From: [Flexibacter] sp. ATCC 35208
GTDB taxonomy: Bacteria > Bacteroidota > Bacteroidia > Chitinophagales > Chitinophagaceae
Direction: 5' to 3'
Assembly: GCF_001975825.1 (NCBI RefSeq)
Contig: NZ_MTKN01000022.1
Location: forward strand, 19,346-60,047
DNA length: 40,702 bases
Of this stretch, positions 13,382 to 22,416 are shown in pieces; the stretch's first letter is position 1, and each line of letters begins with the position of its first letter. The notes beneath the pieces were generated by a model. The model made no database searches. It saw only the letters and a program-made list of their open reading frames with translations, and had not been told where the DNA came from. Both the position numbers and the translations under genes were made by a program.

Positions 13382-14140
13382 TTAAGCCGTACCAGACACC
13401 GCAACAATAGACAAGGCATTAAATGCCCCATTAAACAGGCTATACAACCCATTATTAACCCGCTGGAAAAACTCAATACCCAAAGCCAGGAAAAGTGGCC
13501 TGGTACTATTAGCAGTAACCACTGCAGACAAAACAATTGGCGCCGTCGCAACCCTGTCCAATGGCAGTTCACCACTATCCAGGATATTATTCACGAAAGT
13601 CTCCCCTTCAAAATCAATCTCTGCACCACCCACAAAGATCTTATAATGGGTAGCACCTTCAGGTGCAGCAATCATATTATTGGGAATAAACGCAGGCACA
13701 TTTATAGTTGCAGTGCCTGCAGCCCGGTCAATGGTTGCCACATATGGCGCATAAAAAGTACTCCCCAGCGATGACGCTGCATTGAACTCAAATCCCCGCA
13801 GTAACTCCACCTCTCCATCAATCACATTCCGCTTTCCACGTACACTGACCTGGTCTGCCTGAATCACCTTTAAAAAAGCACTGGTTAACCTCCCTGATAC
13901 ATAACTGTCACTGGCATTCTGTACCAAAGCTCTTAATGAAGTTCTCAGGAGTTTATTTGCCTTCCCGGCCCTGCCAAACTCCTCGCCGTTCTCCCTGGTC
14001 CGCTCAAACGCCGGATCCTTTGCTATACGGCTGCCATCAACACCTCCTTTTTCTCTCGCCAGATTCCCGGCTTTTGTCTTATAAAAAGAGATATTCCCGA
14101 TAGTACCCTTAAAAGGCACAATTCCTCCAACTCTTGCCAT
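13382..14140 (-). CDS. Conserved Bacteroidota protein of unknown function (first gene of the cassette)
   Basis: A 252-residue protein with no signal peptide. The N-terminus is basic and distinctive (VPFKGTIGNISFYKTKAGNL, then REKGGVDGSRIAKDPAFERT and EEFGRAGKANKLLRTSLRAL). I recall this motif from many Bacteroidota hypothetical proteins but know no characterised member. Residues about 120-250 appear beta-rich (VATIDRAAGTATINVPAFIP, THYKIFVGGAEIDFEGETF). Together this suggests a nucleic-acid- or assembly-related N-terminal part with a beta-sandwich domain, possibly a structural protein; this is inference. It heads the operon with DUF5675 and the small membrane protein, and is divergent from the 75-residue DNA-binding-like gene. 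Confidence 0.7.
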   Translation of the reverse strand: MARVGGIVPFKGTIGNISFYKTKAGNLAREKGGVDGSRIAKDPAFERTRENGEEFGRAGKANKLLRTSLRALVQNASDSYVSGRLTSAFLKVIQADQVSVRGKRNVIDGEVELLRGFEFNAASSLGSTFYAPYVATIDRAAGTATINVPAFIPNNMIAAPEGATHYKIFVGGAEIDFEGETFVNNILDSGELPLDRVATAPIVLSAVVTANSTRPLFLALGIEFFQRVNNGLYSLFNGAFNALSIVAVSGTA

Positions 14141-14218
14141 TTTAATATCATTTAATTCACTTTAAATAAGGACAATTTCATCGCCATGTCCGTTCGGCTC
14201 ATTCTGCGCAAAATGTAT

Positions 14219-14226
14219 TATATTTG
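14219..14226 (+). promoter_or_regulatory. -7 promoter element of the 75-residue gene
   Basis: TATATTTG matches the Bacteroidota TAnnTTTG -7 element exactly, 42 bases upstream of the ATG at 14268. No clean TTG lies at the expected -33 distance; TTCG at 14193-14196 is the nearest candidate. The region lies between divergent genes. Confidence 0.55.
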
Positions 14227-14267
14227 GTTACCAACACCAAGCTACGCCGGCATTTCAACCTAAAAAA

Positions 14268-14495
14268 ATGTACCTTCCGAATATGCCGATTACGCAGAAA
14301 ATCATACCAAACCGCATCGTAATATTTGCCAAAGATGTCATGAATATCACCGGCAGAAAAGAACGTGCTGCGCGGGATTTGATACAAAAAATAAGAGAGA
14401 AAAATGGAAAGGGGCCAAAGCAATTTGTGACCGTAAGTGAGTTTTGTGAATATACTGGTCTGCCAGAAGAAAATGTGAAACCATTTCTGCTCTGA
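14268..14495 (+). CDS. Small DNA-binding-like protein, Bacteroidota-specific
   Basis: A 75-residue protein; Met6 at 14283 is an alternative start. The conserved core is IFAKDVMNITGRKERAARDL, IQKIREKNGKGPKQFVTV and SEFCEYTGLPEENVKPFL. It looks like a helix-turn-helix followed by a second small helical motif, and I recall near-identical small proteins across Bacteroidota, none characterised. The basic, helical character and the divergent position relative to the DUF5675 cassette suggest a regulator or DNA-bending protein of that cassette. It is expressed from a good -7 element. Confidence 0.7.
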   Translation: MYLPNMPITQKIIPNRIVIFAKDVMNITGRKERAARDLIQKIREKNGKGPKQFVTVSEFCEYTGLPEENVKPFLL

Positions 14496-14705
14496 TAATA
14501 GAAATAATATAAACGCCCCCATATTTCAAATCAGGAGCTGCCACATATAAAGGCACATCTACCAAAGGTTTCCAACTGCACCTCCTTATGAACATTCACC
14601 CCTTCCATCTACACCTCTTCCAACTGTGAGTGAAATCCTACTGTTGAAAGAAATGCAGATGAAAAAGAAGTCCACAACAAAAACACCGTTGTGAATGTAA
14701 TAACA

Positions 14706-14738
14706 GTTTAAATTTTCCAATAGCTGGAAAATTTAAAC
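14706..14738. terminator. Hairpin after the TonB receptor gene
   Basis: GTTTAAATTTTCC (14706-14718) and its perfect complement (14726-14738) around a 7-base loop, 30 bases beyond the minus-strand stop at 14768. The stem is AT-rich with no clear T tract, so termination efficiency is uncertain. Nothing else was identified between 14496 and 14767. Confidence 0.5.
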
Positions 14739-14767
14739 ATGCATTCCTACTGATTACCTAAAAAATA

Positions 14768-17041
14768 TTATCTGAAAAAATAACTGACATGAGCAAGCGC
14801 TGCAAACTTAGTCCCCGCTGTAAATGCAACGCCATCAACAGGCTGTTCACCCTTCAAACGTGTGACTGTCTCAAATTGTGTTTCCTTCCATTTCACATTA
14901 AACACATTGTTGATCGTTAAGCCTACCTCAAACTTCGCCCTTGTGTAATTCAATACTAAATCATTCACAAAATACCCCTTTGCTGTCAGACTATAATCCT
15001 CATTCGCAGCCCTGTCTCCTAAATAACGATATCGAAAACTGCCATTGATTCCATTCTTTAATAACCATGTTACCCCTCCCGTACTACTCCATACCGGTGC
15101 AAGCGGAATATAGTTTTCCCCCTTAGGGTCATCGATAGAACGCCCATGTGCATAGTTTACATCCGCATCTACATAAAGCGCAGCAACCGGCTGAAAACGT
15201 CCTGAAAAGTCGAAACCCACACGACGGGTACGACCACTGAATTCAACAGTTCCACCATCACCTGCATATACATATTCTTTTTGCAAATAGCTATACCATA
15301 CCGCTGCATTAAATAATAAACTTTTTGATAACTTGAACACTGTTCCCAGATCTGCACCATATGCAGCAGGCAAGGTCTGCCCCCCTTTTTCCACTACCAC
15401 TACCCGGGCATCGTTGGAATGAAACCCTTTCCCCAACAACAAATAAAACTGCGTTTTATCTGTTGCCTGGTAATAAAGGTTCACCTTCGGACTAACAACA
15501 TTATTATTAGCTGTATAAATCCCCTCACCACTTAATGTAGCATCATCCGCCAGTTTGTTATTGTACTTATAGAAGAATTGATCAAACCTTAGCCCTAAAT
15601 TTAATGAAAGCCGGTTATTAAACTGTAGGGTTTCATTCACATATCCACCTGCACTGAATTCAGTAATATCGCCCAGTTTAAAACGTTCAATCAATGTATA
15701 GCGGTTGATAGTATGAGATAGCTCTGAATTATCTGTAGCATCAAAACGCGCATTGATACCAGCGTCAGTGGTTAACTTTGTATTCCCTATATACCCTTCA
15801 TGCAGGTAACTGCCATTATATCCAAATAAATTACGCGCTTCTTTTTGCCTGATCTCATCTCCATTTACAGTATCTTCTAAAAAGAAAGTAAAATTCGTAA
15901 ACAGATCAAACTTGTACCTGGAATAATAAACCTGGTTTTTTATAATATCATGGTTAGGAAGAGTAGTGACTAACTGTACATTCAAATTTGTCCGGGAAGT
16001 AATCCCCCCCTCATTCGGATCCAGCTGTCCATAAAACCCTACTTTCCCTTCATCAACAGCACTTTCAGGTATCTGGCCGGATGCATCCCATTTGCTATAA
16101 AGCGTAGATGCTGTCAATGTTAACCAGTTATGCTCATTGAGTTGACCATGATATTTAGTAAAGAAATTGAAACGCTTGAAATGCTGGGAATGATCGAAGT
16201 AACTATCACTATAGCGATATTCTGAAGCAGCATACCAGGATTGATTCTTCGCTTTGGCTTTATCTCCCAGCAGGTTTATCATCGCGAGTGCCCGGTAAGT
16301 ATTATATTGACCACCTTCCAGTTTTACAGTGTTGGAACTGATCGCATCTGCTGTATTAAAGTTCACAAAACCAGTTACAGCAAGATCTCCCTTTTCTGCA
16401 TTATACATTCCCTTCTGGTAAGTAGTACTTTCAATCGTTTCGGGAATAATGAAATGACTATCTGCATAGCCCTGCCCATGTGCATGCGAAACCATATTAA
16501 TAGGTATTCCATCTACACTCATACTGATATCTGTACCATGGTCATTATCAAAACCTCGCAGGAAGATCTGTTCTGCCTTGCCCCCACCCTGGTGCTGGCC
16601 TATAAACAAACCAGGCACAATCCGTAATACTTCCTGTGAATTTGATACACCTCTTAACTTAATATCCATTTCACTCAAAGCCTTATATGGATTGCCGGTA
16701 TTCGCAGTGATGATCACATCTGTTAATTGAGTTTGCTGGGTGGCGATAGGAATAATCTGGCCATTTCTAAAGTTACTTAACTGGTAAGATTGTTGCTTAT
16801 AGCCAATTGCCGATACTATAATCACCCTCGCCTCAACAGGGATATTTTTATAAAAGAACCGTCCATTTTCATCCGTTATGTCCGTATGGTTGCCGGGAGT
16901 CAAACGTACAGTCACCCCGCTGGCAGGAACATGTGTTGCACTGTCAATGACTATACCGGAAAGGGTTTGTTGTTGTGCAGAAATAGAGTGATTGATCACG
17001 ATGGTCATCGTGATAACAAGCAATAATTTTAATAAATTCAT
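14768..17041 (-). CDS. TonB-dependent receptor, probably for a metal or metal complex
   Basis: A 757-residue outer-membrane receptor. The signal peptide is MNLLKLLLVITMTIVINHSI. A carboxypeptidase-regulatory-like domain follows (residues about 25-105, LSGIVIDSATHVPASGVTVR). The plug is at about 115-225 (LRGVSNSQEVLRIVPGLFIG, IFLRGFDNDHGTDISMSVDG) and a beta-barrel ends in HVSYFFR. The plug holds the His-containing stretch NMVSHAHGQGYADSHF, which I associate with metal-type receptors. It lies 74 bases downstream of a His-containing membrane-anchored protein gene, and a HupE/UreJ-type permease is divergently transcribed nearby. Together this suggests uptake of nickel, cobalt or another transition metal; the substrate is inferred. 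The length is normal for a non-SusC receptor. Confidence 0.88.
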   Translation of the reverse strand: MNLLKLLLVITMTIVINHSISAQQQTLSGIVIDSATHVPASGVTVRLTPGNHTDITDENGRFFYKNIPVEARVIIVSAIGYKQQSYQLSNFRNGQIIPIATQQTQLTDVIITANTGNPYKALSEMDIKLRGVSNSQEVLRIVPGLFIGQHQGGGKAEQIFLRGFDNDHGTDISMSVDGIPINMVSHAHGQGYADSHFIIPETIESTTYQKGMYNAEKGDLAVTGFVNFNTADAISSNTVKLEGGQYNTYRALAMINLLGDKAKAKNQSWYAASEYRYSDSYFDHSQHFKRFNFFTKYHGQLNEHNWLTLTASTLYSKWDASGQIPESAVDEGKVGFYGQLDPNEGGITSRTNLNVQLVTTLPNHDIIKNQVYYSRYKFDLFTNFTFFLEDTVNGDEIRQKEARNLFGYNGSYLHEGYIGNTKLTTDAGINARFDATDNSELSHTINRYTLIERFKLGDITEFSAGGYVNETLQFNNRLSLNLGLRFDQFFYKYNNKLADDATLSGEGIYTANNNVVSPKVNLYYQATDKTQFYLLLGKGFHSNDARVVVVEKGGQTLPAAYGADLGTVFKLSKSLLFNAAVWYSYLQKEYVYAGDGGTVEFSGRTRRVGFDFSGRFQPVAALYVDADVNYAHGRSIDDPKGENYIPLAPVWSSTGGVTWLLKNGINGSFRYRYLGDRAANEDYSLTAKGYFVNDLVLNYTRAKFEVGLTINNVFNVKWKETQFETVTRLKGEQPVDGVAFTAGTKFAALAHVSYFFR

Positions 17042-17115
17042 CTCAATATTTATAGTACATACAAAGACAGATCAAGCCAATGGCTTAATCAAATTAAAAA
17101 TAATCAGGTATATGC

Positions 17116-17577
17116 CTATAATCGTGGTGGAGGGTAGTCAATATCCTGCCTGGATGCTAAATTAGCACATCTGAACAGGGAATATGCCGGATTCAATATT
17201 TGCTCAGCAGGGAAATGGAGTTGTATATTTACGGCTGGCGTATGAGAAATATCTTCCAGGCCACTTTTTTGATTATTAGTAGCATCTTCTTTGCCGGCAA
17301 GCTTTTCAGCCTTTACAATTTCAAGGCCAACGTGATCTTTGCCATATGCATGATGCGCTGTTTCCAGGTGCTCCTTTTCCCGGAAAGTATGGGCGATGAT
17401 GTCTGAAACCAGTGGTATAAGCGGTGAAAAGATGAAGAAAACGTAAGCAAATAACACCACGTAAGACAGATCCTGCATCAGCTTCTTTTTCAGCGACATA
17501 CCTGTATCTCCGGATGAATTATCCAGGGATTCATTCAGGTCGCGTACAAAAAGGAACCAGTATAGCTTTTTAATCAA
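17116..17577 (-). CDS. Membrane-anchored His-containing protein upstream of the TonB receptor
   Basis: A 153-residue protein with one strong transmembrane segment (LSYVVLFAYVFFIFSPLIPL, residues about 38-60). A hydrophilic domain probably in the periplasm follows, with clustered His and acidic residues (HTFREKEHLETAHHAYGKDH). I do not know a named family. Its position, 74 bases before the receptor on the same strand, and its His-rich segment fit metal binding or sensing for the uptake locus. The C-terminal third (LHFPAEQILNPAYSLFRCAN) is not distinctive. A few residues after the start are polar, so this is an anchor rather than a cleaved signal. Confidence 0.6.
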   Translation of the reverse strand: MIKKLYWFLFVRDLNESLDNSSGDTGMSLKKKLMQDLSYVVLFAYVFFIFSPLIPLVSDIIAHTFREKEHLETAHHAYGKDHVGLEIVKAEKLAGKEDATNNQKSGLEDISHTPAVNIQLHFPAEQILNPAYSLFRCANLASRQDIDYPPPRL

Positions 17578-17665
17578 GATCGTTGTTAATTATCGCTAAA
17601 ATATCATTATTTAACCAGGAAAACGCACTAATTTCGACATGCAAGTTAATAATATAGCCTAAATC

Positions 17666-18289
17666 ATGCTATCTCAAAGTAAATTTATTATTGTATTCGC
17701 TCATATACAACCAGGAGAGCTGACCCGGCTGCTAAAATCAAATGTGATATCCGCTTATCTGCTACAAGGATATCAGCATATTTTGCCATACGGCTACGAC
17801 CACATTGCATTTATTTTAGGACTATTTTTACTAAGCCCCCGTTTAAAGGCCATATTATGGCAGGCCACGGCATTCACTATCGCCCATTCTATTACACTTG
17901 GACTCGCCATATATCATATTATTACCCCCTCGCCGGCACTTGTAGAGCCATTAATAGCACTGTCCATTCTTTACGTTGCCGTCGAAAATATTCTTTCCCC
18001 TAAGTTGAGGCCTTCGAGAATAGGAATTGTATTCCTCTTCGGATTAATTCATGGACTTGGATTTGCAGGCTCGCTGTCGCAATTGGGATTGTCTCATGAG
18101 CATTATTTCTCCTGCCTGATTATGTTTAACCTGGGAGTTGAACTTGGACAAATTACAGTGATACTTACCTGCTATTTTTTACTGGCCAGGTGGTTTGCGG
18201 ATAAACCTTATTATCGAAAATATATAGCAATACCGCTATCAGCCTTGATTGGCGTGATAGCTTGTATCTGGCTGGTACAAAGGATATAA
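17666..18289 (+). CDS. HupE/UreJ family permease
   Basis: A 207-residue polytopic membrane protein of the HupE/UreJ_2 group. Diagnostic motifs are GYDHIAFILGLFLLSP, TAFTIAHSITLGLA, FGLIHGLGFAGSL and FNLGVELGQ, lying in or beside successive membrane segments and carrying the conserved His and Asp. HupE and UreJ proteins are linked to nickel or cobalt uptake, often beside hydrogenase or urease genes, none of which are seen here. The gene is divergent from the TonB receptor pair, with only 88 bases between the starts. A shared regulatory region and a common outer- and inner-membrane metal pathway are likely. The metal is not established. Confidence 0.8.
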   Translation: MLSQSKFIIVFAHIQPGELTRLLKSNVISAYLLQGYQHILPYGYDHIAFILGLFLLSPRLKAILWQATAFTIAHSITLGLAIYHIITPSPALVEPLIALSILYVAVENILSPKLRPSRIGIVFLFGLIHGLGFAGSLSQLGLSHEHYFSCLIMFNLGVELGQITVILTCYFLLARWFADKPYYRKYIAIPLSALIGVIACIWLVQRI

Positions 18290-18558
18290 CCTGCTTCTGA
18301 ACACTGTATAAATAATTTATTCAATACTGCTCCCCCTCATTTGGAAAGTCAGAATATAACAGCATCTTACATACACCTATTGAAAGTTCACATTCCCTTA
18401 CCCGTTGGAAAGCTTTTTGAATTTTTTCTATAGCCAATCGCCTTTAATAACCATCCCTACGAATGATCAATTGAAGGATTACATGCAGAAAGGAATTTTC
18501 CACACCGTAAAAAATTTATACCATTTCATAATTATATTTATAATCTGAACATACATCT

Positions 18559-19299
18559 ATGAACTGGTTTAAAAACCTGGCTGGCAGAATCTATGCATTA
18601 TATGTGCTGATGATCTTCACCATATTCATGCTCATTTTCCTGCTCCCAATGTGGTTGTTATCATTCTACTCTCTAAGAACCCGCGTTCGCAGATTTGTCA
18701 AATCCGGACGCCTCTGGTGCCGTATAATGATGCCGCTGATCGGTTGTCCCGTCCGTACCAAAGGCCGCGAAAATTTCGCCCCCGGACAAGCCTATATCAT
18801 CGTTTGTAACCACAACTCCTTCATGGATATCCCTGCCACCTACGCCGGCATCCCAGGTATCCACAAAAGCCTCGCAAAAAAGGAAATGGTAAAAGCACCC
18901 ATCTTTGGCATTATGTACAAGATCGGCAGCGTGCTGGTAGATCGGAAAGACCCCGCCAGCCGTAAACATAGCTTCGTGGAAATGAAAGAGGTACTGGAAA
19001 ATGGCATGCATATGCTACTCTATCCGGAAGGCACCAGGAACAAAACTGATCAACCCCTGAAGGAGTTTTATGACGGGGCCTTTTCACTCGCTATTGACAC
19101 CAAAAAGCCCATTTTACCAACCATCATAAAAGGCACAAAAGAAATTATGCCCCCTGGAAAAACGTTCTTTGCCTGGCCACATGCTGTTACAATGGAGTTC
19201 CTGCCACCCGTCTCCACTATTGGGTACACCTTGCAGGATATAGAAGAACTAAAGGCAAAAATATTCCAAATCATGTGGGAACATTATCAAAAAATATAA
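18559..19299 (+). CDS. plsC: 1-acyl-sn-glycerol-3-phosphate acyltransferase
   Basis: A 246-residue inner-membrane acyltransferase that adds the second acyl chain to lysophosphatidic acid in phospholipid synthesis. An N-terminal hydrophobic segment (YALYVLMIFTIFMLIFLLPM) anchors it. The catalytic HX4D motif is His85-N-S-F-M-Asp90. The phosphate-binding motif is Glu157-G-T-R160 in LYPEGTRNKTD. Length and motif spacing are normal. It stands alone on the plus strand and converges on the LptD gene, sharing a bidirectional terminator. The 269-base gap upstream (18290-18558) holds no other gene or clear promoter that I can see. Confidence 0.9.
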   Translation: MNWFKNLAGRIYALYVLMIFTIFMLIFLLPMWLLSFYSLRTRVRRFVKSGRLWCRIMMPLIGCPVRTKGRENFAPGQAYIIVCNHNSFMDIPATYAGIPGIHKSLAKKEMVKAPIFGIMYKIGSVLVDRKDPASRKHSFVEMKEVLENGMHMLLYPEGTRNKTDQPLKEFYDGAFSLAIDTKKPILPTIIKGTKEIMPPGKTFFAWPHAVTMEFLPPVSTIGYTLQDIEELKAKIFQIMWEHYQKI

Positions 19300-19333
19300 A
19301 AAAAGGGAAGCCCCTACCGGAACCTCCCTTTTT
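19300..19333. terminator. Bidirectional terminator between plsC and lptD
   Basis: AAAAAGGGA (19300-19308) and TCCCTTTTT (19325-19333) form a 9-bp stem, with further G-C pairing after one mismatch. The A and T runs serve both converging genes. Confidence 0.8.
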
Positions 19334-19351
19334 ACAATATCCTACACTTCG

Positions 19352-22123
19352 CTATAGATCATAGAACGTCCTCGACCTGTTAATCCTCAAATCTCTCAAT
19401 ATTCCCGCCTTCGGACTGATCGTAATACTAAACTGACGATAACTACCAATCGGAATCAAATTAATCGACATCTGCCAACAGTGCAGATCCCTCGATATAT
19501 ACATATTTGTATACCCCAATGCATGATTAATAAAGTCATAACCACTATTCACCCCCACCTTCCACTTCGGTGTCAAACTAAAATCTCCACTAACCGTCAG
19601 GTACTGGTAGAATGTCTTCACCACCCCTCCTGAATCCGCCTGGATCGTATTACTATAAGTCAGGCTATAAGACAGATCCAACTTCCATGGAATATCAAAG
19701 TCCACATACTCACCCGGGTTCTTCTTCACCGTCGCCAGCTGTCGCTGCTGTGCCTGGAATGCCGCATCCGTACTTTCTGCATTCTCTATACTATTTAGCT
19801 GATCCTGCTTGGCCTTCGCCTTCTTATCCGGCGAAGTAAGGGACGTACTCAGCGCTATCGTGGCATTCGATAATCGGCCCGGACTGAACCTGCCCTGATT
19901 CCACACATATTTGTCAATTTTTTTTCCCCTGCTATTATATACATAAGGATCAATATTACCACTGGCTGTGATGTTGATCTTATCAAACAGGTTCGTACGG
20001 GCGTACAAACTGAAAGTTGACAGTTTGAAGCTGTCCGCCAACAGGTTATAAGAACCATTGAAACCAAAACCATCCAGCAGCTTGATCTTCTTCTCATGGT
20101 TCGCCGACGTATCCTTCTTCGAGAACACCTTCATTTCCAGGTTATTATCCAACCCGAACGAGATAGATGCGGCCCTCCCCTCCGAAGGCACCCCAACAGA
20201 AGAACTGGTAAAATAAGAAGTACGTACCGCATCGCTGTCCCTATTATAATACTGGTTATAATAGGCATTACTGGCCAGATCAGGTTGCGCACTGATACTC
20301 AGTGTAGGCCGCATCACATGGCGGATAGCTTTCACTTTAGACCCATTCGGGAACACATACATACCATATACCGCTGTTGACAAAGACAAACTTGCACTCG
20401 CCTGCCGTGCAGCAAATAAGCCCTGAGTATATATTGTATCCAAACCACCCAAAGAGTCTACACTCACACGCTTGTTTGGATTCCACCTACGCTCCGTCTT
20501 CTTTGTATACCAATATTCTGCATAACTGACACCCGGAGACAGGGTAAAGTTTTTAAACACAGGAATAGTAAAGGAGATAGGAATATTCTGTTTCATCCCT
20601 GACTGCAACGCATCGAACATCTTCGACTTACCAAACACTGAGTCCTTGAATGTCACGCTATTAGCAAGCGTTGCGGTGTAACCAATCCCGAGTTTGTGGT
20701 ACCATTTAGACTTCCCAACCAGCTCCTTTGGCTGAAACGGATACTGCGTATTCATGGAAAACGTCGCATTCGGGAAGGAAATAGACACATCACGGGTACT
20801 CAGGTTCTGAGAGTGTGTCAGACTCGATGTAAAGTTATAAGGCTTGCCCTGCCAGGTCTTCGAAAAGCTGATAGAAGAACCAATGTTATTGTTTACACGG
20901 GTAGCATAATCCGTTACATTGTAAGTATTATAGCTGGAAGTACCAAAGTTCACGTTCGCACCGAAGTTCACACCCGGTCTGGCCTTACTGTCCATACTGT
21001 GGTTCCAGGTAACCCTGAAGTCACGAGAGCGGCTAAACTCAGATTTCACCGAAGGATCACCGAAACGGGTATTGGCAAAACTCAAAGTCATACCACCATT
21101 ATAATGATAGCGCTTTCGGTATGTCGGACTGGCAGTGAGCGACCAGCTACCATAAGAGTAGATATCTCCCCGCATGGTAAGGTCAAAATGCTCCCCCAGA
21201 CCTAAGTAGTATCCTCCATTTTCCAGACCCATCCCCTTCTGGGCGTTCACCACATACCCCGGCACCAGGATACCGGAACGTTGTCCCTGGGTGATTGGGA
21301 AAATAGCAAAAGGAATGAACAAAGGTGTTGGAATCCCTTCAATCTCCAGGTTTGCCGGACCAGATATTACCAGTTTATCAGGAATTACCTTGATCCTTTT
21401 GGCCCTGAACTGGAAGTGAGGGGTATCCAGGTTACAGGTAGTATACCCGTTTTTGAAACCAAAGATGCTATTGTCAGGCATGCGCTTCGTCTGCTCACTA
21501 TGCACATAGCCTTCTCCGTACTGGGATTTGGTATTGTAGATCTTTGCTTTCTTCGTTTCCATTGCAAAACGCAGGGTATCGGAATCAAATTCCTGTCCAC
21601 CGTCCTTGAAATGCGGACGACCGAAAGGCTTACCAGCTGTATCCAGCGCGGTAGTGGCTTCCATAATACCTGTAGATTGCATGTAGGTCATTCGTTCAGC
21701 TGTAATCTCCATCGTTTTATACTTTGTATTGGCAGTGCCATACATATAAAACTTCTTTTCCGGAATTACCAGGATAATAGAATCCTTCGCTTTGTAAGCG
21801 ACTGGCGCATCCAGGCTATCCTTGGAAAGCTTGGGACCATGCAGGCTATCTATTCCTGTGGAATCGGTTGAAGATCCAATAGTATCAATACGGTTTGGAT
21901 GCTGTGTATCAGTTTTTGCTGGTTCCGGCGTTTTTATAGCAGGAATAGTCGTATCCGCCCCTTTCGGCACGGTATCTGCGAAAACAATTGAAGACACGGT
22001 GAGGTCGGACCTCGGCGAAGCCAAACTGGTAAAAATTACAGGAAACGCAATTAATATTCCTCCAAATACCAGGTATATCTGTCTCAAAAACTTTTTATAA
22101 TTATTTTTGTAACTCGGGTGCAT
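19352..22123 (-). CDS. lptD: LPS assembly outer-membrane protein LptD, Bacteroidota form
   Basis: A 923-residue outer-membrane protein that inserts lipopolysaccharide into the outer leaflet. The N-terminus has a membrane or signal segment (IYLVFGGILIAFPVIFTSLA) followed by a Ser/Thr/Asp-rich linker. Next comes an LptA-like beta-taco region (residues about 110-260: ITAERMTYMQSTGIMEATTA, FDSDTLRFAMETKKAKIYNT). The signature IPTPLFIPFAIFPITQGQRS marks the start of the barrel, as in LptD. The remainder is a long barrel rich in alternating aromatic residues. Bacteroidota LptD proteins lack the cysteines of the E. coli form, and I see no paired Cys arrangement here. It is transcribed divergently from the amidase; the 293-base gap between them holds no gene I can support. 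Confidence 0.85.
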   Translation of the reverse strand: MHPSYKNNYKKFLRQIYLVFGGILIAFPVIFTSLASPRSDLTVSSIVFADTVPKGADTTIPAIKTPEPAKTDTQHPNRIDTIGSSTDSTGIDSLHGPKLSKDSLDAPVAYKAKDSIILVIPEKKFYMYGTANTKYKTMEITAERMTYMQSTGIMEATTALDTAGKPFGRPHFKDGGQEFDSDTLRFAMETKKAKIYNTKSQYGEGYVHSEQTKRMPDNSIFGFKNGYTTCNLDTPHFQFRAKRIKVIPDKLVISGPANLEIEGIPTPLFIPFAIFPITQGQRSGILVPGYVVNAQKGMGLENGGYYLGLGEHFDLTMRGDIYSYGSWSLTASPTYRKRYHYNGGMTLSFANTRFGDPSVKSEFSRSRDFRVTWNHSMDSKARPGVNFGANVNFGTSSYNTYNVTDYATRVNNNIGSSISFSKTWQGKPYNFTSSLTHSQNLSTRDVSISFPNATFSMNTQYPFQPKELVGKSKWYHKLGIGYTATLANSVTFKDSVFGKSKMFDALQSGMKQNIPISFTIPVFKNFTLSPGVSYAEYWYTKKTERRWNPNKRVSVDSLGGLDTIYTQGLFAARQASASLSLSTAVYGMYVFPNGSKVKAIRHVMRPTLSISAQPDLASNAYYNQYYNRDSDAVRTSYFTSSSVGVPSEGRAASISFGLDNNLEMKVFSKKDTSANHEKKIKLLDGFGFNGSYNLLADSFKLSTFSLYARTNLFDKINITASGNIDPYVYNSRGKKIDKYVWNQGRFSPGRLSNATIALSTSLTSPDKKAKAKQDQLNSIENAESTDAAFQAQQRQLATVKKNPGEYVDFDIPWKLDLSYSLTYSNTIQADSGGVVKTFYQYLTVSGDFSLTPKWKVGVNSGYDFINHALGYTNMYISRDLHCWQMSINLIPIGSYRQFSITISPKAGILRDLRINRSRTFYDL

Positions 22124-22416
22124 GTGTTAAGTGGCACAAACCTACAAGTTTTTGTACAAATTATTGTCAATTGTAAAATGAAAAAGAATGCGGCTTAATA
22201 TTATTTAACACCTTATATTAGGACGAAAGACTGATTTTAAACGATGAATTACTTTAGAAAAACCAGGAACTCCCTGTAAATTACTGACTGAGGAAGGAAC
22301 CGGACAATACAAGTTTACTGTGTAGACCCCGGCCCCATCGGGGAAATTCGATTGTAATTCGCAATTATTTTTTTTATTATGACTAACGCCCATTAAATTA
22401 AAATAAAAACTGAGTC

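Noticed and set aside
20696..21871. Two plus-strand frames of 169 and 196 codons within lptD
   Set aside because: Both are antisense to a well-supported LptD coding sequence and show no domain.
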